Assembly: GCA_963741305.1 (NCBI GenBank)
Contig: CAVUHL010000003.1
Span: forward strand, 6,200,001-6,264,000
Reading direction: 5' to 3'
Source of the DNA: DATMER01 sp963741305
Lineage (GTDB): Bacteria; Acidobacteriota; Thermoanaerobaculia; Multivoradales; UBA5704
Length of the DNA stretch: 64,000 nt
Under the pieces are notes generated by a model. It was not told where the DNA came from. It made no database searches and saw only the letters and a program-made list of their open reading frames with translations. Of this stretch, positions 51,926 to 60,511 are shown piece after piece. Every line of letters begins with the position of its first letter. The first letter of the stretch is position 1. A program made the translations under genes and the position numbers.

Positions 51926-54900
51926 ATGCTTGAGGTCAAGCCAGCCGCGAAGGAGACGGCCGAGCCGTCCCGCCAGCGGAACGAGCAGCCCGAGGGACCC
52001 GAGCAGGGTTTTGCCGGGGGCTCGAGCTTCGCGCAATCGGTCCTGACCCTCCAGCGCCAGCGCGGCAATCAATATGTGCAGCGGATGATGGCGAGGATGA
52101 CTGCCAACGGCAGCCTCCGGCGCCAGCCCGCCCCGGCCCAGGCTCAGCCGGCTCCGGCCGGCGCGCCGGCCAGGACCGAGGTTCCGGCCGAGTACCAGTT
52201 GACCGAGGAGAACGTCCTCAAGACGGTGGAGGCCCTCTACGGCGCCTCGGCCGCGGACCTGGTGCGGACCTACAAGGAAGGCGGCGAGGGCGCCACCATT
52301 CAAGTCAAGGTCCCGATCGACGACGGGCTGCTCCAGGCGCGCAGCGTCAACCAGGAGCTCGCCATCCGCTTCTTCAACGCGGTGAGCCTGGTGGACGTCA
52401 AGCGCTGGGAGGTGGAGCGCCTCATCGGCCACCTCGCCTGGAAGCACCTGGCTTCGGAGGCCGAGGCCCGCCGGCTGGTGCAAGCCAACCTCGACGCCAA
52501 GCTGAGCACGATCGGTTACCAGACCAACGAGGGGGCGATGCGCGCGGTGCGGGCCGGGCTCTACCGCCTGCGCGCCCAGAGCCACCTGCGGCTGGAGCGC
52601 ATCTATGCCGACCTGCGCAACAGCACTTACGCCGAGGATGCCATCGCCAGCTTCTACATCGCCCACGTCAACGGCGCGGTCGAGGTGCTCAACGGCATGC
52701 TCGATTTGCCGGTGGCGCCTTACAACCTGGTGCAGAGGGTCCGCGGCAAGGAGGGGACGAAGTTCCTCGGCCGCATCCCAAAGCTCGATTACGTGGGGGA
52801 TTACGGCAAGAAGCACGGCCAGACCATGGAGACCGGCGTGGTCGTGGGCTTCGCCCTGTTCGGCCTGCGCGGCAGCGGCGGCGGGGCGGGATTGAACATG
52901 ATGCGCGGCATGTCCACCGCTCCCAAGGCGGTGGAGTCGGCGGGCGCGCTCGCCAAGGTCGTGCAGACGGTTTCCAACGTCACGGTCAGCGGCGTCAAGG
53001 TCGGGCCGGCCCTGCAGCGGGCCATGCGCATCATGATGGTCGGCGGCGAGGGGGCCGACCTGGGGAGCGCCGTTCTCGACGTCAAGGACGCGGTCCAGGC
53101 CCTGCGCACGGGCGTCATCACCATGGCGGACGGCACGACCCGGCCGCTGACCGAGGACGACGTCTCCAACATCCTGGTGTCGGTGTTCATGGCGGGGGTG
53201 ACGGTCAAGCAGGCCCTCCCCAACGTCACTCCTTCTGTGAAGCCCCCGGAGGCTCCCAAGGCTCCGGACGCCCCGGCGGCTCCCAAGACCGATCCCCCGG
53301 GCCCCGACCCAAGGCAGGCGGCTCCCGAGCCCGCGCCCCTGCCGAAGCAGGAGCCGGTGTTGCCGCCTCCTCCGAAGGTCGAGCCCGCCACGCCGGAGAC
53401 CCCGAAGGCTCCGGAAGCTGCGCCTGCGCCTGCGGCTGCCGCTCCAACCCCGGCCCCCGCGGCTCCTGCGGCTCCGAAAACAGTTGCCGACCTGCTCACC
53501 TCGGACGGCAAGGGCTTCACCGACCCGGATCTCCAGAAGGGTTATCAGAAGTACGTGGCCGGCATGGTCAAGCGCGGGGACCCGCCGCTCAGCCCGCGCG
53601 AGTGGGTGCCCATGACCCGGGGCGGCTCGCGCGCCCGCCTGGAGGCGGTCCTGGGGAAGGACTACGACTTCTCGCTCGATGCCCCGGCCCGGCCGATGCC
53701 GCCGGTCAAGCTGGCCGACGTCCAGCAGCCGGCCGGCTACACGCCCGCGCGGCTCGCCGCCGACCTCGCGGCCGTGACCAGCGATCCGTCGCTCTTCAGC
53801 CGCCTGGGCAACCTGGTCGCCAACGGCGTCACGGGCGGGGAGATCAGCCACTCGCTGTTCAACATCCTCAAGGGGAACGTCGGCGAGATCCTGGCCAAGC
53901 CGATCCAGGCGAAGCGCCTGGGCGAGATCAAGAAGACGGCTCCGGACGCGCAGCTCTTCACCGACGTGCGGGCCAAGCTGGCCGGCTCCAACGATCCGGT
54001 CCTGTTCACCGACAACGTCATCGCCACCCCGACCCCCGAGGGCCTGCAGATCCACGGCGTCTTCGAGGTCAAGGCGGGGTCCGAGGGCGGCCAGGAGGCC
54101 ACGTCGCAGATCCACCGCTGGGTCGAGATGCACCTCGACGACGGCTTCGAGATCCACGCCGGGGGCAAGTGGTACCGGTACGGGGACGGCCCCATCGCGC
54201 CCGACCGGCGGGTGGTCGGGCTCGCCCGCGGCGAGCGCCACATCGTGGCCGCGAAGGGGGCCGAGCACTACGGCAAGGACTCGGGGGACCAGTCCGTCAC
54301 CGAGCCCCAGCGCCATACCCTCGACGTCACCGCCGAGGAGATCAACTTCCTGACGCGCACGATCCTGGAGACACGCGTCCCCAGTCATCCGGTACCAGCG
54401 CCGGCGCCGGCGCCCTCGGCTCCAATCCCGCCGGCTCCATCTACCCCCGCGCCTCCCGCTTCTACGCCAATCCAGCGCTCGGCCGAGCCGGGCATGAAGG
54501 ACGGCGGCGACCTCGATCCCGCGGTCGAGTCCTCGATCCACCGCGCCCGGGGCGGCGGCCAGGCGCTCGATTCCGGCGTGCGGGCGCAGATGGAGCCGGC
54601 CTTCGGCACCGACCTGGGCGGCGTGCGGGTGCACACCGGGGCCGAGGCCGACCGGCTCAACCAGGCGGTCTCGGCGCGCGCCTTCACCACCGGCCGCGAC
54701 GTCTTCTTCCGCCAGGGGGAGTACAACCCGGGCAGCTCGTCCGGCCGCGAGCTGCTCGCCCATGAGCTGACCCACGTGGTGCAGCAGAAGAGCGCGCCGG
54801 TGCAGGCGAAGCTCACGGTCGGGCCCGTGGACGATCCGGCCGAGCGCGAGGCCGACCAGGTGGCCGCGGGCGTGACCCGGGCCGCGGAGGTGCAGGGCCG

Positions 54901-57022
54901 CGAGGCGCAGCCGGCCATCCAGCGCAAGCCGGAGAAGGGCTCCGGCCCGTCCGAGCTGGATTCCGAGGAGCCGGCGACCGAGTACTACGGCCCGTTCAAC
55001 GTCACCATCCCGGGCAAGGTCTCGCCCCAGCAGGCCGCGGTCCTCGTCTTCGAACAGGTTTTCGGCCTCGACACCCGTTCCGCGGCCGGCATGGTAGCCA
55101 ACAGCTTCTGGGAGAGGTTCAACCTCAGCCCGGAGGAGATCGCCCGCGGCTCCATGGAGGTCAAGGTCGACAAGAACTTCTTCCAGACCGTCGCCCGCGA
55201 GAGGAAGGGGACCAAGTTCGACGCGAGGCTGCGCTCCTACACGTTGGGCCAGGCTTCCGCGGCCGTGAAGAAGGAGGTCAACCAGGACACGGACGAGGAG
55301 TTCGAGCGCCGCACCGGCCGCAAGGCACCGGACAAAGGAGCGCCGCAGGACGACCGCGAGCTCTGGGAGGAGATGCGCGACGACGTCCTGTTCAACCGCG
55401 AGAACGCCGGCAGGTGGAAGGCGCTGCCGCAGGACTTGAAAGAGGTTTTGACCGACGGCGCCACGCCGCCGCCCAAGGACATGCCGCGCTACCTGGGCAT
55501 CGCGGAGAAGCTGGCGAAGGCCACTCCGGAGGAGCGCCGCCTCTACTTCAAGCTCGCCAAGGCCCTGGCGCAGGACCTCGACGAGTTCGAGGGCTCGGTG
55601 GACGCCTTCCTCCAGGAAAAGGCCGCGGGGACCGGTCCGGCCACGGCCCGGGGCACCGGCAAGAGCGGCGAGGGCGAGAAGAGCGGGGGCCAGTCCGGCG
55701 AAAAGGGGGATGGCGGTGGTGGCGGTGGTGGCGGGGGTGGCCTCCTGCCGGGGACGGTCCTCTGGTCGTTCGTCAAGTCGGTGGCCACGGCGCTCGCGGT
55801 CCTGGCGCTCGCCGGCCTCGTGGTCGGGGCCGAGATCCTGACTGCCGGCCAGGTGACCTGGATCCTGGTCGGGGTCATGGGCGCGGGCGGCTTCTCCGCC
55901 TACCTTTCACGCCGGGACGAGATCGAGGCCTCCGGCTACGACGTGCCGGGCTACAAGACCGCCATCCACGCGGCCGGCGACGCGGTCGGGGTGAGCCCGC
56001 TCATCGAGGGCGTCAGCGGCGAGCGGCTGGGCACCGGCCAGGAGCTGGACAGCGAGCTGCGCTCCGAGCAGCTCGGCACTGGCCTCGCCACGCCCGCCAC
56101 CCTGCTCTTCGGCAGCCGCGCCTACGGGCAGGGGCGGACCATGGGGCAGACGATGCGGGCGCCGAAGCCCGCCACCGTGCCGGCCGGGCCGAATGCCGCG
56201 GCGGACGTCAAGCTGCCGCAGGCGGACATGCCGGCCAGGCCCGTGCAGAACCCCAATCCCGGCACGCTCGAGAAGAACCTGCGCCCGACGCTCACGCCCG
56301 AGCAGCAGCAGGGCCTCGACCTCTGGTCCGAGAACCTGCGCGCGCGCGCCAAGGACCCGGAGGCGGCCCTCGCCAAGATGAAGCCGGAGCAGGCCAAGGC
56401 CGCTTTCGAAAAGGCCCACAAGGGCTACGAGGCCGAGGTGGCGAAGGCGCAGGAAGCGAGCCACCAGCAGGCCCGCGCCAAGGACGATCCGCTCAACCCG
56501 AAGCTCAAGCACGTGGAGAAGCGGGGCGACATCGAGGTCCATTACGAGACCGCGCCGCCCGCGGCGGCGGAGATCGCGCATGCCCAGGCCATCGCCAAGG
56601 CCACGGGCGAGCCGGTCAAGCTGTTCGGCGACACGGCGAGCAAGATCAACTACCCCGGCATCGACGGCACCATCGGCAATCCGCCGCGCCCGCTGTCGCT
56701 CAAGAGCCACAGCCCGGACGCCAACGCCGGATCGGCCCGCTTCGCGGCGCAGCAGGCATTGCTCAAGGCCAAGGCCCAGGGTTATTCGCAGGTCGAGGTG
56801 GACGTCTCCATGCCCGGCAAGACCGTGGCGGAGGTCAAGGCCGCCTGGGACACGCCGCCGACCCGGCCGGGCGACCATCCGCTGTCCGCCGTCTACGAGG
56901 GAAATGTGATCGCAAGGATCATCGTCCGCTGCGCCGACGGCATCTGGATCGTGCCCAAGGGAGGCAAGGTGCCGTCCCTGCCGCTGCCGGACCAGCCCGG
57001 CAAAGCCAAGGAGGAGCATTAG
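51926..57022 (+). CDS. DUF4157 eCIS effector-like protein with toxin-like C-terminus
   Basis: A 1,698-residue protein. It begins with LTLQRQRGNQYVQRMM, the short motif seen before DUF4157 domains. A helical part (about 90-420) and a Pro/Ala linker (430-530) follow. At about 700-720 the segment HGVFEVKAGSEGGQEATSQI looks like a PD-(D/E)XK nuclease strand. DUF4157 itself lies near 855-955 and has the zincin motif HELTH (946-950, in LLAHELTHVVQQK). After a Gly-run (about 1265) come two hydrophobic segments, a pretoxin-like GVSPLIEGVSGERLGTGQEL, and a terminal domain with IDGTIGNPPRPLSLKSHSPD and KTVAEVKAAWDTPP. The terminal part is likely the toxin. It is coupled to the ATPase before it and the unknown gene after it. 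Confidence 0.82.
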   Translation: MLEVKPAAKETAEPSRQRNEQPEGPEQGFAGGSSFAQSVLTLQRQRGNQYVQRMMARMTANGSLRRQPAPAQAQPAPAGAPARTEVPAEYQLTEENVLKTVEALYGASAADLVRTYKEGGEGATIQVKVPIDDGLLQARSVNQELAIRFFNAVSLVDVKRWEVERLIGHLAWKHLASEAEARRLVQANLDAKLSTIGYQTNEGAMRAVRAGLYRLRAQSHLRLERIYADLRNSTYAEDAIASFYIAHVNGAVEVLNGMLDLPVAPYNLVQRVRGKEGTKFLGRIPKLDYVGDYGKKHGQTMETGVVVGFALFGLRGSGGGAGLNMMRGMSTAPKAVESAGALAKVVQTVSNVTVSGVKVGPALQRAMRIMMVGGEGADLGSAVLDVKDAVQALRTGVITMADGTTRPLTEDDVSNILVSVFMAGVTVKQALPNVTPSVKPPEAPKAPDAPAAPKTDPPGPDPRQAAPEPAPLPKQEPVLPPPPKVEPATPETPKAPEAAPAPAAAAPTPAPAAPAAPKTVADLLTSDGKGFTDPDLQKGYQKYVAGMVKRGDPPLSPREWVPMTRGGSRARLEAVLGKDYDFSLDAPARPMPPVKLADVQQPAGYTPARLAADLAAVTSDPSLFSRLGNLVANGVTGGEISHSLFNILKGNVGEILAKPIQAKRLGEIKKTAPDAQLFTDVRAKLAGSNDPVLFTDNVIATPTPEGLQIHGVFEVKAGSEGGQEATSQIHRWVEMHLDDGFEIHAGGKWYRYGDGPIAPDRRVVGLARGERHIVAAKGAEHYGKDSGDQSVTEPQRHTLDVTAEEINFLTRTILETRVPSHPVPAPAPAPSAPIPPAPSTPAPPASTPIQRSAEPGMKDGGDLDPAVESSIHRARGGGQALDSGVRAQMEPAFGTDLGGVRVHTGAEADRLNQAVSARAFTTGRDVFFRQGEYNPGSSSGRELLAHELTHVVQQKSAPVQAKLTVGPVDDPAEREADQVAAGVTRAAEVQGREAQPAIQRKPEKGSGPSELDSEEPATEYYGPFNVTIPGKVSPQQAAVLVFEQVFGLDTRSAAGMVANSFWERFNLSPEEIARGSMEVKVDKNFFQTVARERKGTKFDARLRSYTLGQASAAVKKEVNQDTDEEFERRTGRKAPDKGAPQDDRELWEEMRDDVLFNRENAGRWKALPQDLKEVLTDGATPPPKDMPRYLGIAEKLAKATPEERRLYFKLAKALAQDLDEFEGSVDAFLQEKAAGTGPATARGTGKSGEGEKSGGQSGEKGDGGGGGGGGGGLLPGTVLWSFVKSVATALAVLALAGLVVGAEILTAGQVTWILVGVMGAGGFSAYLSRRDEIEASGYDVPGYKTAIHAAGDAVGVSPLIEGVSGERLGTGQELDSELRSEQLGTGLATPATLLFGSRAYGQGRTMGQTMRAPKPATVPAGPNAAADVKLPQADMPARPVQNPNPGTLEKNLRPTLTPEQQQGLDLWSENLRARAKDPEAALAKMKPEQAKAAFEKAHKGYEAEVAKAQEASHQQARAKDDPLNPKLKHVEKRGDIEVHYETAPPAAAEIAHAQAIAKATGEPVKLFGDTASKINYPGIDGTIGNPPRPLSLKSHSPDANAGSARFAAQQALLKAKAQGYSQVEVDVSMPGKTVAEVKAAWDTPPTRPGDHPLSAVYEGNVIARIIVRCADGIWIVPKGGKVPSLPLPDQPGKAKEEH

Positions 57023-57025
57023 GCC

Positions 57026-57970
57026 ATGGCCGTGCACATCGTGAAGGGTTTCCTGCCCGGGGTGGGCGAGGAGGAGATGGCCGCGGTCCTTCAACACGCC
57101 CTCGCGGCCGCGGGCTACGAGGAGAAGGAGCGCCTTCTCGTCCCCGCCGGCGGGCTGCGCTCGGCCCTGCCGGAGGGGGTCCAGGCCGTGGCCTGGTACC
57201 GCACCGGTGCGGGCGACGGGGCCGTGGTCCTCGACTGGATCCTGCCCGGCTGGGAACGCTGGGACCTACCGTTGATGCGCAGCCTCTCCGCCGCGGCCGG
57301 CGGGTTCGCGGCCCTGATGGAGTCGGCGGGCACGCGCGACCAGTACGGCGCCGCGCTCTTCTACGCGGGCCGCACGGTCGAGCTCACAGGGCTCGACGCC
57401 GGGCATGCCGGGATCCGCATCGGCGATCCGCCTCCGCTCCCGCCCGGCGGCGAGGAGGAGGCCGTGACGGCCCTCTTCGAGCACTGGTTCTCGGCTGCCA
57501 CGCAGGGTCATCCGGGCGCCCTCCGTCCGCCGGAGGGGAGCACGGTCCACGTCTGGATCGTCGAGCGCCGCTCGCCGGCTGGCGACCCCTACGAGCTCGG
57601 CCCGGAGCCGCCGCTCGCCCGCGCCGCGTTCGCGCTCGTCGAGGACGAGCAGCTGCCGGCCACGGAGGGCTGGCGCCGGTCGGCTCGCAGGACCGAGGAC
57701 CTCGGCCTGCCCTACGTCCTGCTGGAGCGCGATGGCCCGCTCGACGAGGAGCTGCTGACCAGCGTGGCCCATGCCAGCGGAAGCTGGATGGCCGCGGTGG
57801 AGCTCGCGGGCGAGGGGTTTGCCTGGCTCGAATTGGAGCCCGGCGGAGAGCTCCGCCGCGGGCAGGGGCGCGGGGCGGATGCGCTCCTTCACCTGTGGGA
57901 CCGCTTCAGCGCGGTTCTGGCCGCGGCACCGGGCAGCGTCCGCTGGCCGGAAAGGACCAAAAGGACATAA
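57026..57970 (+). CDS. Unknown eCIS-linked protein, possible immunity factor
   Basis: A 314-residue acidic, soluble protein (VHIVKGFLPGVGEEEMAAVL, RSALPEGVQAVAWYRTGAGD, GEEEAVTALFEHWFSAATQG, YVLLERDGPLDEELLTSVAH). I do not recognise it. It starts three bases after the stop of the toxin-core gene, the usual place of an immunity or adaptor gene for a polymorphic toxin. Its last codons already belong to the AAAGGAC repeat (ERTKRT) that forms the large hairpin downstream. Confidence 0.65.
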   Translation: MAVHIVKGFLPGVGEEEMAAVLQHALAAAGYEEKERLLVPAGGLRSALPEGVQAVAWYRTGAGDGAVVLDWILPGWERWDLPLMRSLSAAAGGFAALMESAGTRDQYGAALFYAGRTVELTGLDAGHAGIRIGDPPPLPPGGEEEAVTALFEHWFSAATQGHPGALRPPEGSTVHVWIVERRSPAGDPYELGPEPPLARAAFALVEDEQLPATEGWRRSARRTEDLGLPYVLLERDGPLDEELLTSVAHASGSWMAAVELAGEGFAWLELEPGGELRRGQGRGADALLHLWDRFSAVLAAAPGSVRWPERTKRT

Positions 57971-58070
57971 AGGACATAAGGGACGTAAAGGACCAGAAAG
58001 GACGAAGGACAGGTGTTTTGTCCTTTAGGTCCTTTAAGTCCCTTAAGTCCTTTTGGTCCTTTCCGTTTTT
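57948..58070 (+). terminator. Large hairpin of AAGGAC direct and inverted repeats
   Basis: Six to seven 9-bp repeats (AAAGGACAT and variants) are followed by the same words reversed (GTCCTTTAA). The ends CGGAAAGGACC (57948-57958) and GGTCCTTTCCG (58055-58065) pair perfectly, and TTTTT follows. The whole can fold into one stem of about 50 bp. It lies between the toxin cassette and the structural genes, so it may be a strong terminator or attenuator. 58071-58125 contains the next ribosome site only. Confidence 0.75.
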
Positions 58071-58125
58071 GCCTGGCGGGTTTTCCAGCGCACCGCGTAT
58101 CACAGTGAGAGGAAGAGAGCGGACC

Positions 58126-58716
58126 ATGTTTGACGATCTTGATAAGAGCCTAGAAAACCTGCTCAAGCGCGAGCTGCCGGCCGACCTGGTCTCCCAGGTG
58201 ACGATCACCTTCGCCACGCCGGACAGCAGCTTTCCGCCACAGGCGGTGGTGCTGCCCGCGATCAACATGTTCCTCTATGACATCCGCGAGAACCGCGAAA
58301 TGCGCGACGGCGAGTGGCGCCTGGAGCGCCAGAGCGACGGCTCGGCCGTGCGCAGGGCGCCGCTGGTCCGCGTCGACTGTTCCTATCTGATTACGGCCTG
58401 GCCGAGCGAGAGCTCGCCCGCTCCCGCCAAGGACGAGCACCGCCTGCTGGGCGAAGTGATGAAGGCGCTCCTGCGCCATTCCAGCCTGCCCTCCGTCGTG
58501 CTCGAAGGCAGCCTTCAGGGTCAGCAGCCCCCGCTGCCGTCGAGCACCCTGCAGCCGGGCCGCCTGCAGAGCCTCGCCGAGTTCTGGCAGGCCCTGGGCG
58601 GCAAGCCCAAGGCCACCTTGAGCTACACCGTGACCCTCGGCATCGAGCCGACCGCTCCGGTCGAAGCCGGCCCGCCGGTGCGCGAAGCCGTCTTCAAGCT
58701 GGGACAGGGAGTCTGA
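58126..58716 (+). CDS. DUF4255 (Pvc16/Afp16-type) cap protein
   Basis: A 196-residue protein of the DUF4255 family that caps or terminates contractile injection tubes. Motifs are LDKSLENLLKRELPADL, the PAINMFLYDIRENREMRD strand-loop, LVRVDCSYLITAWPS and LGEVMKALLRHSSLPSV. ATG 58126 follows GAGAGGAAGAG. It is the first structural gene after the hairpin and three bases from the next gene. Confidence 0.88.
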   Translation: MFDDLDKSLENLLKRELPADLVSQVTITFATPDSSFPPQAVVLPAINMFLYDIRENREMRDGEWRLERQSDGSAVRRAPLVRVDCSYLITAWPSESSPAPAKDEHRLLGEVMKALLRHSSLPSVVLEGSLQGQQPPLPSSTLQPGRLQSLAEFWQALGGKPKATLSYTVTLGIEPTAPVEAGPPVREAVFKLGQGV

Positions 58717-58719
58717 CCC

Positions 58720-59235
58720 ATGGCATTCGAAATCTTTCGCCACCGCGCCTCGATCGCGGGCCGGGTCACCGACGCCCAGACGGGCAGGCCTCTGCCCGGA
58801 GTGCGCGTCGAGATCGGCTCCGGCCGCGAAGTTTTCACGGCGGGCGATGGCTTCTTCCGCTTCCTCGACCTGCCCGCGGGCGCGTACACGCTCACCGCCT
58901 CGCTGCCCAGGTCTGGCAGCCGCTACGGCACGAAGTCCGCGCCGGTCACGCTCGGCGAGGAGCTGGAGATGATTGACCTGGAGCTGCCCGCGACCACCGT
59001 CAAGGGCAAGGTCAAGGATGGTGCCGGCCAGGCCGTGAAGATGGCCGAGGTACGTGTCCAGGGAAGCGGCGAGAGCGCCTGGAGCGACGCGCAGGGCAAC
59101 TACGCCCTGAGCGGCGTCGAGGCGGGGCCGCGCAGCATCGCGGTTTCCGCCCGCGGCTTCCAAAAGGTTTCTGAAACCGTGGCGATCGGCCAGCCGGGTG
59201 CGGTAGTGACCCGCGACGTGACCCTGAGCCCGTAA
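58720..59235 (+). CDS. Carboxypeptidase-regulatory-like domain protein
   Basis: A 171-residue protein composed of two Ig-like repeats of the carboxypeptidase-regulatory type: ASIAGRVTDAQTGRPLPGVR plus FFRFLDLPAGAYTLTA, then VKGKVKDGAGQAVKMAEVRV plus NYALSGVEAGPRSIAVSA. Such domains decorate injection particles or bind sugars. It lies between the cap and sheath genes with a three-base gap and no signal peptide, so it is probably a particle component or cap accessory. Confidence 0.8.
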   Translation: MAFEIFRHRASIAGRVTDAQTGRPLPGVRVEIGSGREVFTAGDGFFRFLDLPAGAYTLTASLPRSGSRYGTKSAPVTLGEELEMIDLELPATTVKGKVKDGAGQAVKMAEVRVQGSGESAWSDAQGNYALSGVEAGPRSIAVSARGFQKVSETVAIGQPGAVVTRDVTLSP

Positions 59236-59266
59236 TCCTGTTCATCCAACGAAGGAGATAACGCTC

Positions 59267-60481
59267 ATGCCCCAGTATCTAGCGCCCGGAGTCTACGTGG
59301 AGGAGGTCCCGTCGTCGGTCCAGCCGATCGCGGGCGTCGGCACCAGCACGGCGGGTTTCATCGGCCAGGTGGTCGATGGCGTCACCATGCCGGCACAGCC
59401 CGGCAAATTCGTCAGCGACTCGCTGGGCCGTCCGATCAAGGACTCGCTCGGCAACCTCACCCCCATCCTCTACACGGTCGCCGCGGCCGGCGAGCCCCAG
59501 CTCATCACGAGCTGGGAGGGCTTCAAGGCCCGCTTCGGCGACTTCCAGACCGGCAACCGGACCCTGGCCCACGCGGTCTACGGCTTCTTCAACAACGGCG
59601 GCACCCGCTGCTGGGTGGCGCGCATCGCCGCGGCGCCGGCCACGGCCAGTGCCACCGCCTACACCAACGCCCTCGCGGTCTTCGAGGGCATCGACGAGAT
59701 CGCCCTGGTGGCCGTGCCCGGCGGCACCGACGCCGCCATCCAGAGCGCCGTCATCGCCCATTGCGAGAGGGTGGGCGACCGCTTCGCCATCCTCGACGGC
59801 CAGGCCACCAACACGTTCACGCCCACGGCCATCCAGGGGACGACCGGCGACAGCGACTACGCCGCCCTCTACTACCCGCGCATCCAGGTCTTCGACCCGG
59901 TCGACAAGGCGCCCATCTACGTGCCGCCGAGCGGCCACATCGCCGGCATCTACGCCCGCGTCGACACCGAGCGCGGCGTCCACAAGGCACCGGCCAACGC
60001 GGTGGTGCGCGGCGCCCTCGGCCTCGAGCACCGCTTGAGCCGCGCTGACCAGGACGGCCTGAACCCGGACGGCATCAACGTCATCCGCGACCTGAACGGC
60101 AACATCGTGGTCTGGGGCGCGCGCACGCTGGGCGGCGACGCCAACGGCGAGTGGAAGTACATCAACGTCCGCCGGCTCTTCCTCTTCCTGCGCGAGTCGA
60201 TCGACGAGGGCACCCAGTGGGTGGTCTTCGAGCCGAACGAAACGGCGCTGTGGGCCAAGATCACACGCAACGTCACGGCCTTCCTGACCAACGTCTGGCG
60301 CTCCGGGGCCCTGTTCGGCACCACGCCGGCCGAGGCTTTCTATGTGCGCTGCGACGCCACCACCAATCCGCCCGAGGTCCGCGACCTCGGCCAGGTGGTG
60401 TGCGAGATCGGGGTCGCCGTCGTGCGGCCGGCCGAGTTCGTGGTCTTCCGCATCAGCCAGTGGGCTGGCCCCGGCAAGTAA
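59267..60481 (+). CDS. eCIS tail sheath protein 1
   Basis: Contractile sheath subunit of 404 residues. The N-terminus YLAPGVYVEEVPSSVQPIAG and GVGTSTAGFIGQV are the hallmark of the phage T4/Afp sheath family. The C-terminal domain has NVRRLFLFLRESIDEGTQWV, FEPNE, LWAKITRNVTAFLTNVWRSG and VVRPAEFVVFRISQW. ATG 59267 follows GAAGGAG. Two sheath genes in tandem are usual for eCIS, where the subunits form rings with different roles. Confidence 0.95.
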   Translation: MPQYLAPGVYVEEVPSSVQPIAGVGTSTAGFIGQVVDGVTMPAQPGKFVSDSLGRPIKDSLGNLTPILYTVAAAGEPQLITSWEGFKARFGDFQTGNRTLAHAVYGFFNNGGTRCWVARIAAAPATASATAYTNALAVFEGIDEIALVAVPGGTDAAIQSAVIAHCERVGDRFAILDGQATNTFTPTAIQGTTGDSDYAALYYPRIQVFDPVDKAPIYVPPSGHIAGIYARVDTERGVHKAPANAVVRGALGLEHRLSRADQDGLNPDGINVIRDLNGNIVVWGARTLGGDANGEWKYINVRRLFLFLRESIDEGTQWVVFEPNETALWAKITRNVTAFLTNVWRSGALFGTTPAEAFYVRCDATTNPPEVRDLGQVVCEIGVAVVRPAEFVVFRISQWAGPGK

Positions 60482-60511
60482 GCAGACAAGGAAAGGGAAG
60501 GAGAGCGGAAC

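Noticed and set aside
49784..54775. Very long minus-strand open frame opposite the eCIS ATPase and toxin genes
   Set aside because: It is antisense to two well-supported genes, has low-complexity Arg/Gly/Leu composition and no recognisable domain. High G+C creates such shadows.
55414..58125. Upstream extension of the DUF4255 gene
   Set aside because: The frame is open for about 2.7 kb before ATG 58126 but lies out of frame within two real genes; a ribosome site and family start mark 58126.
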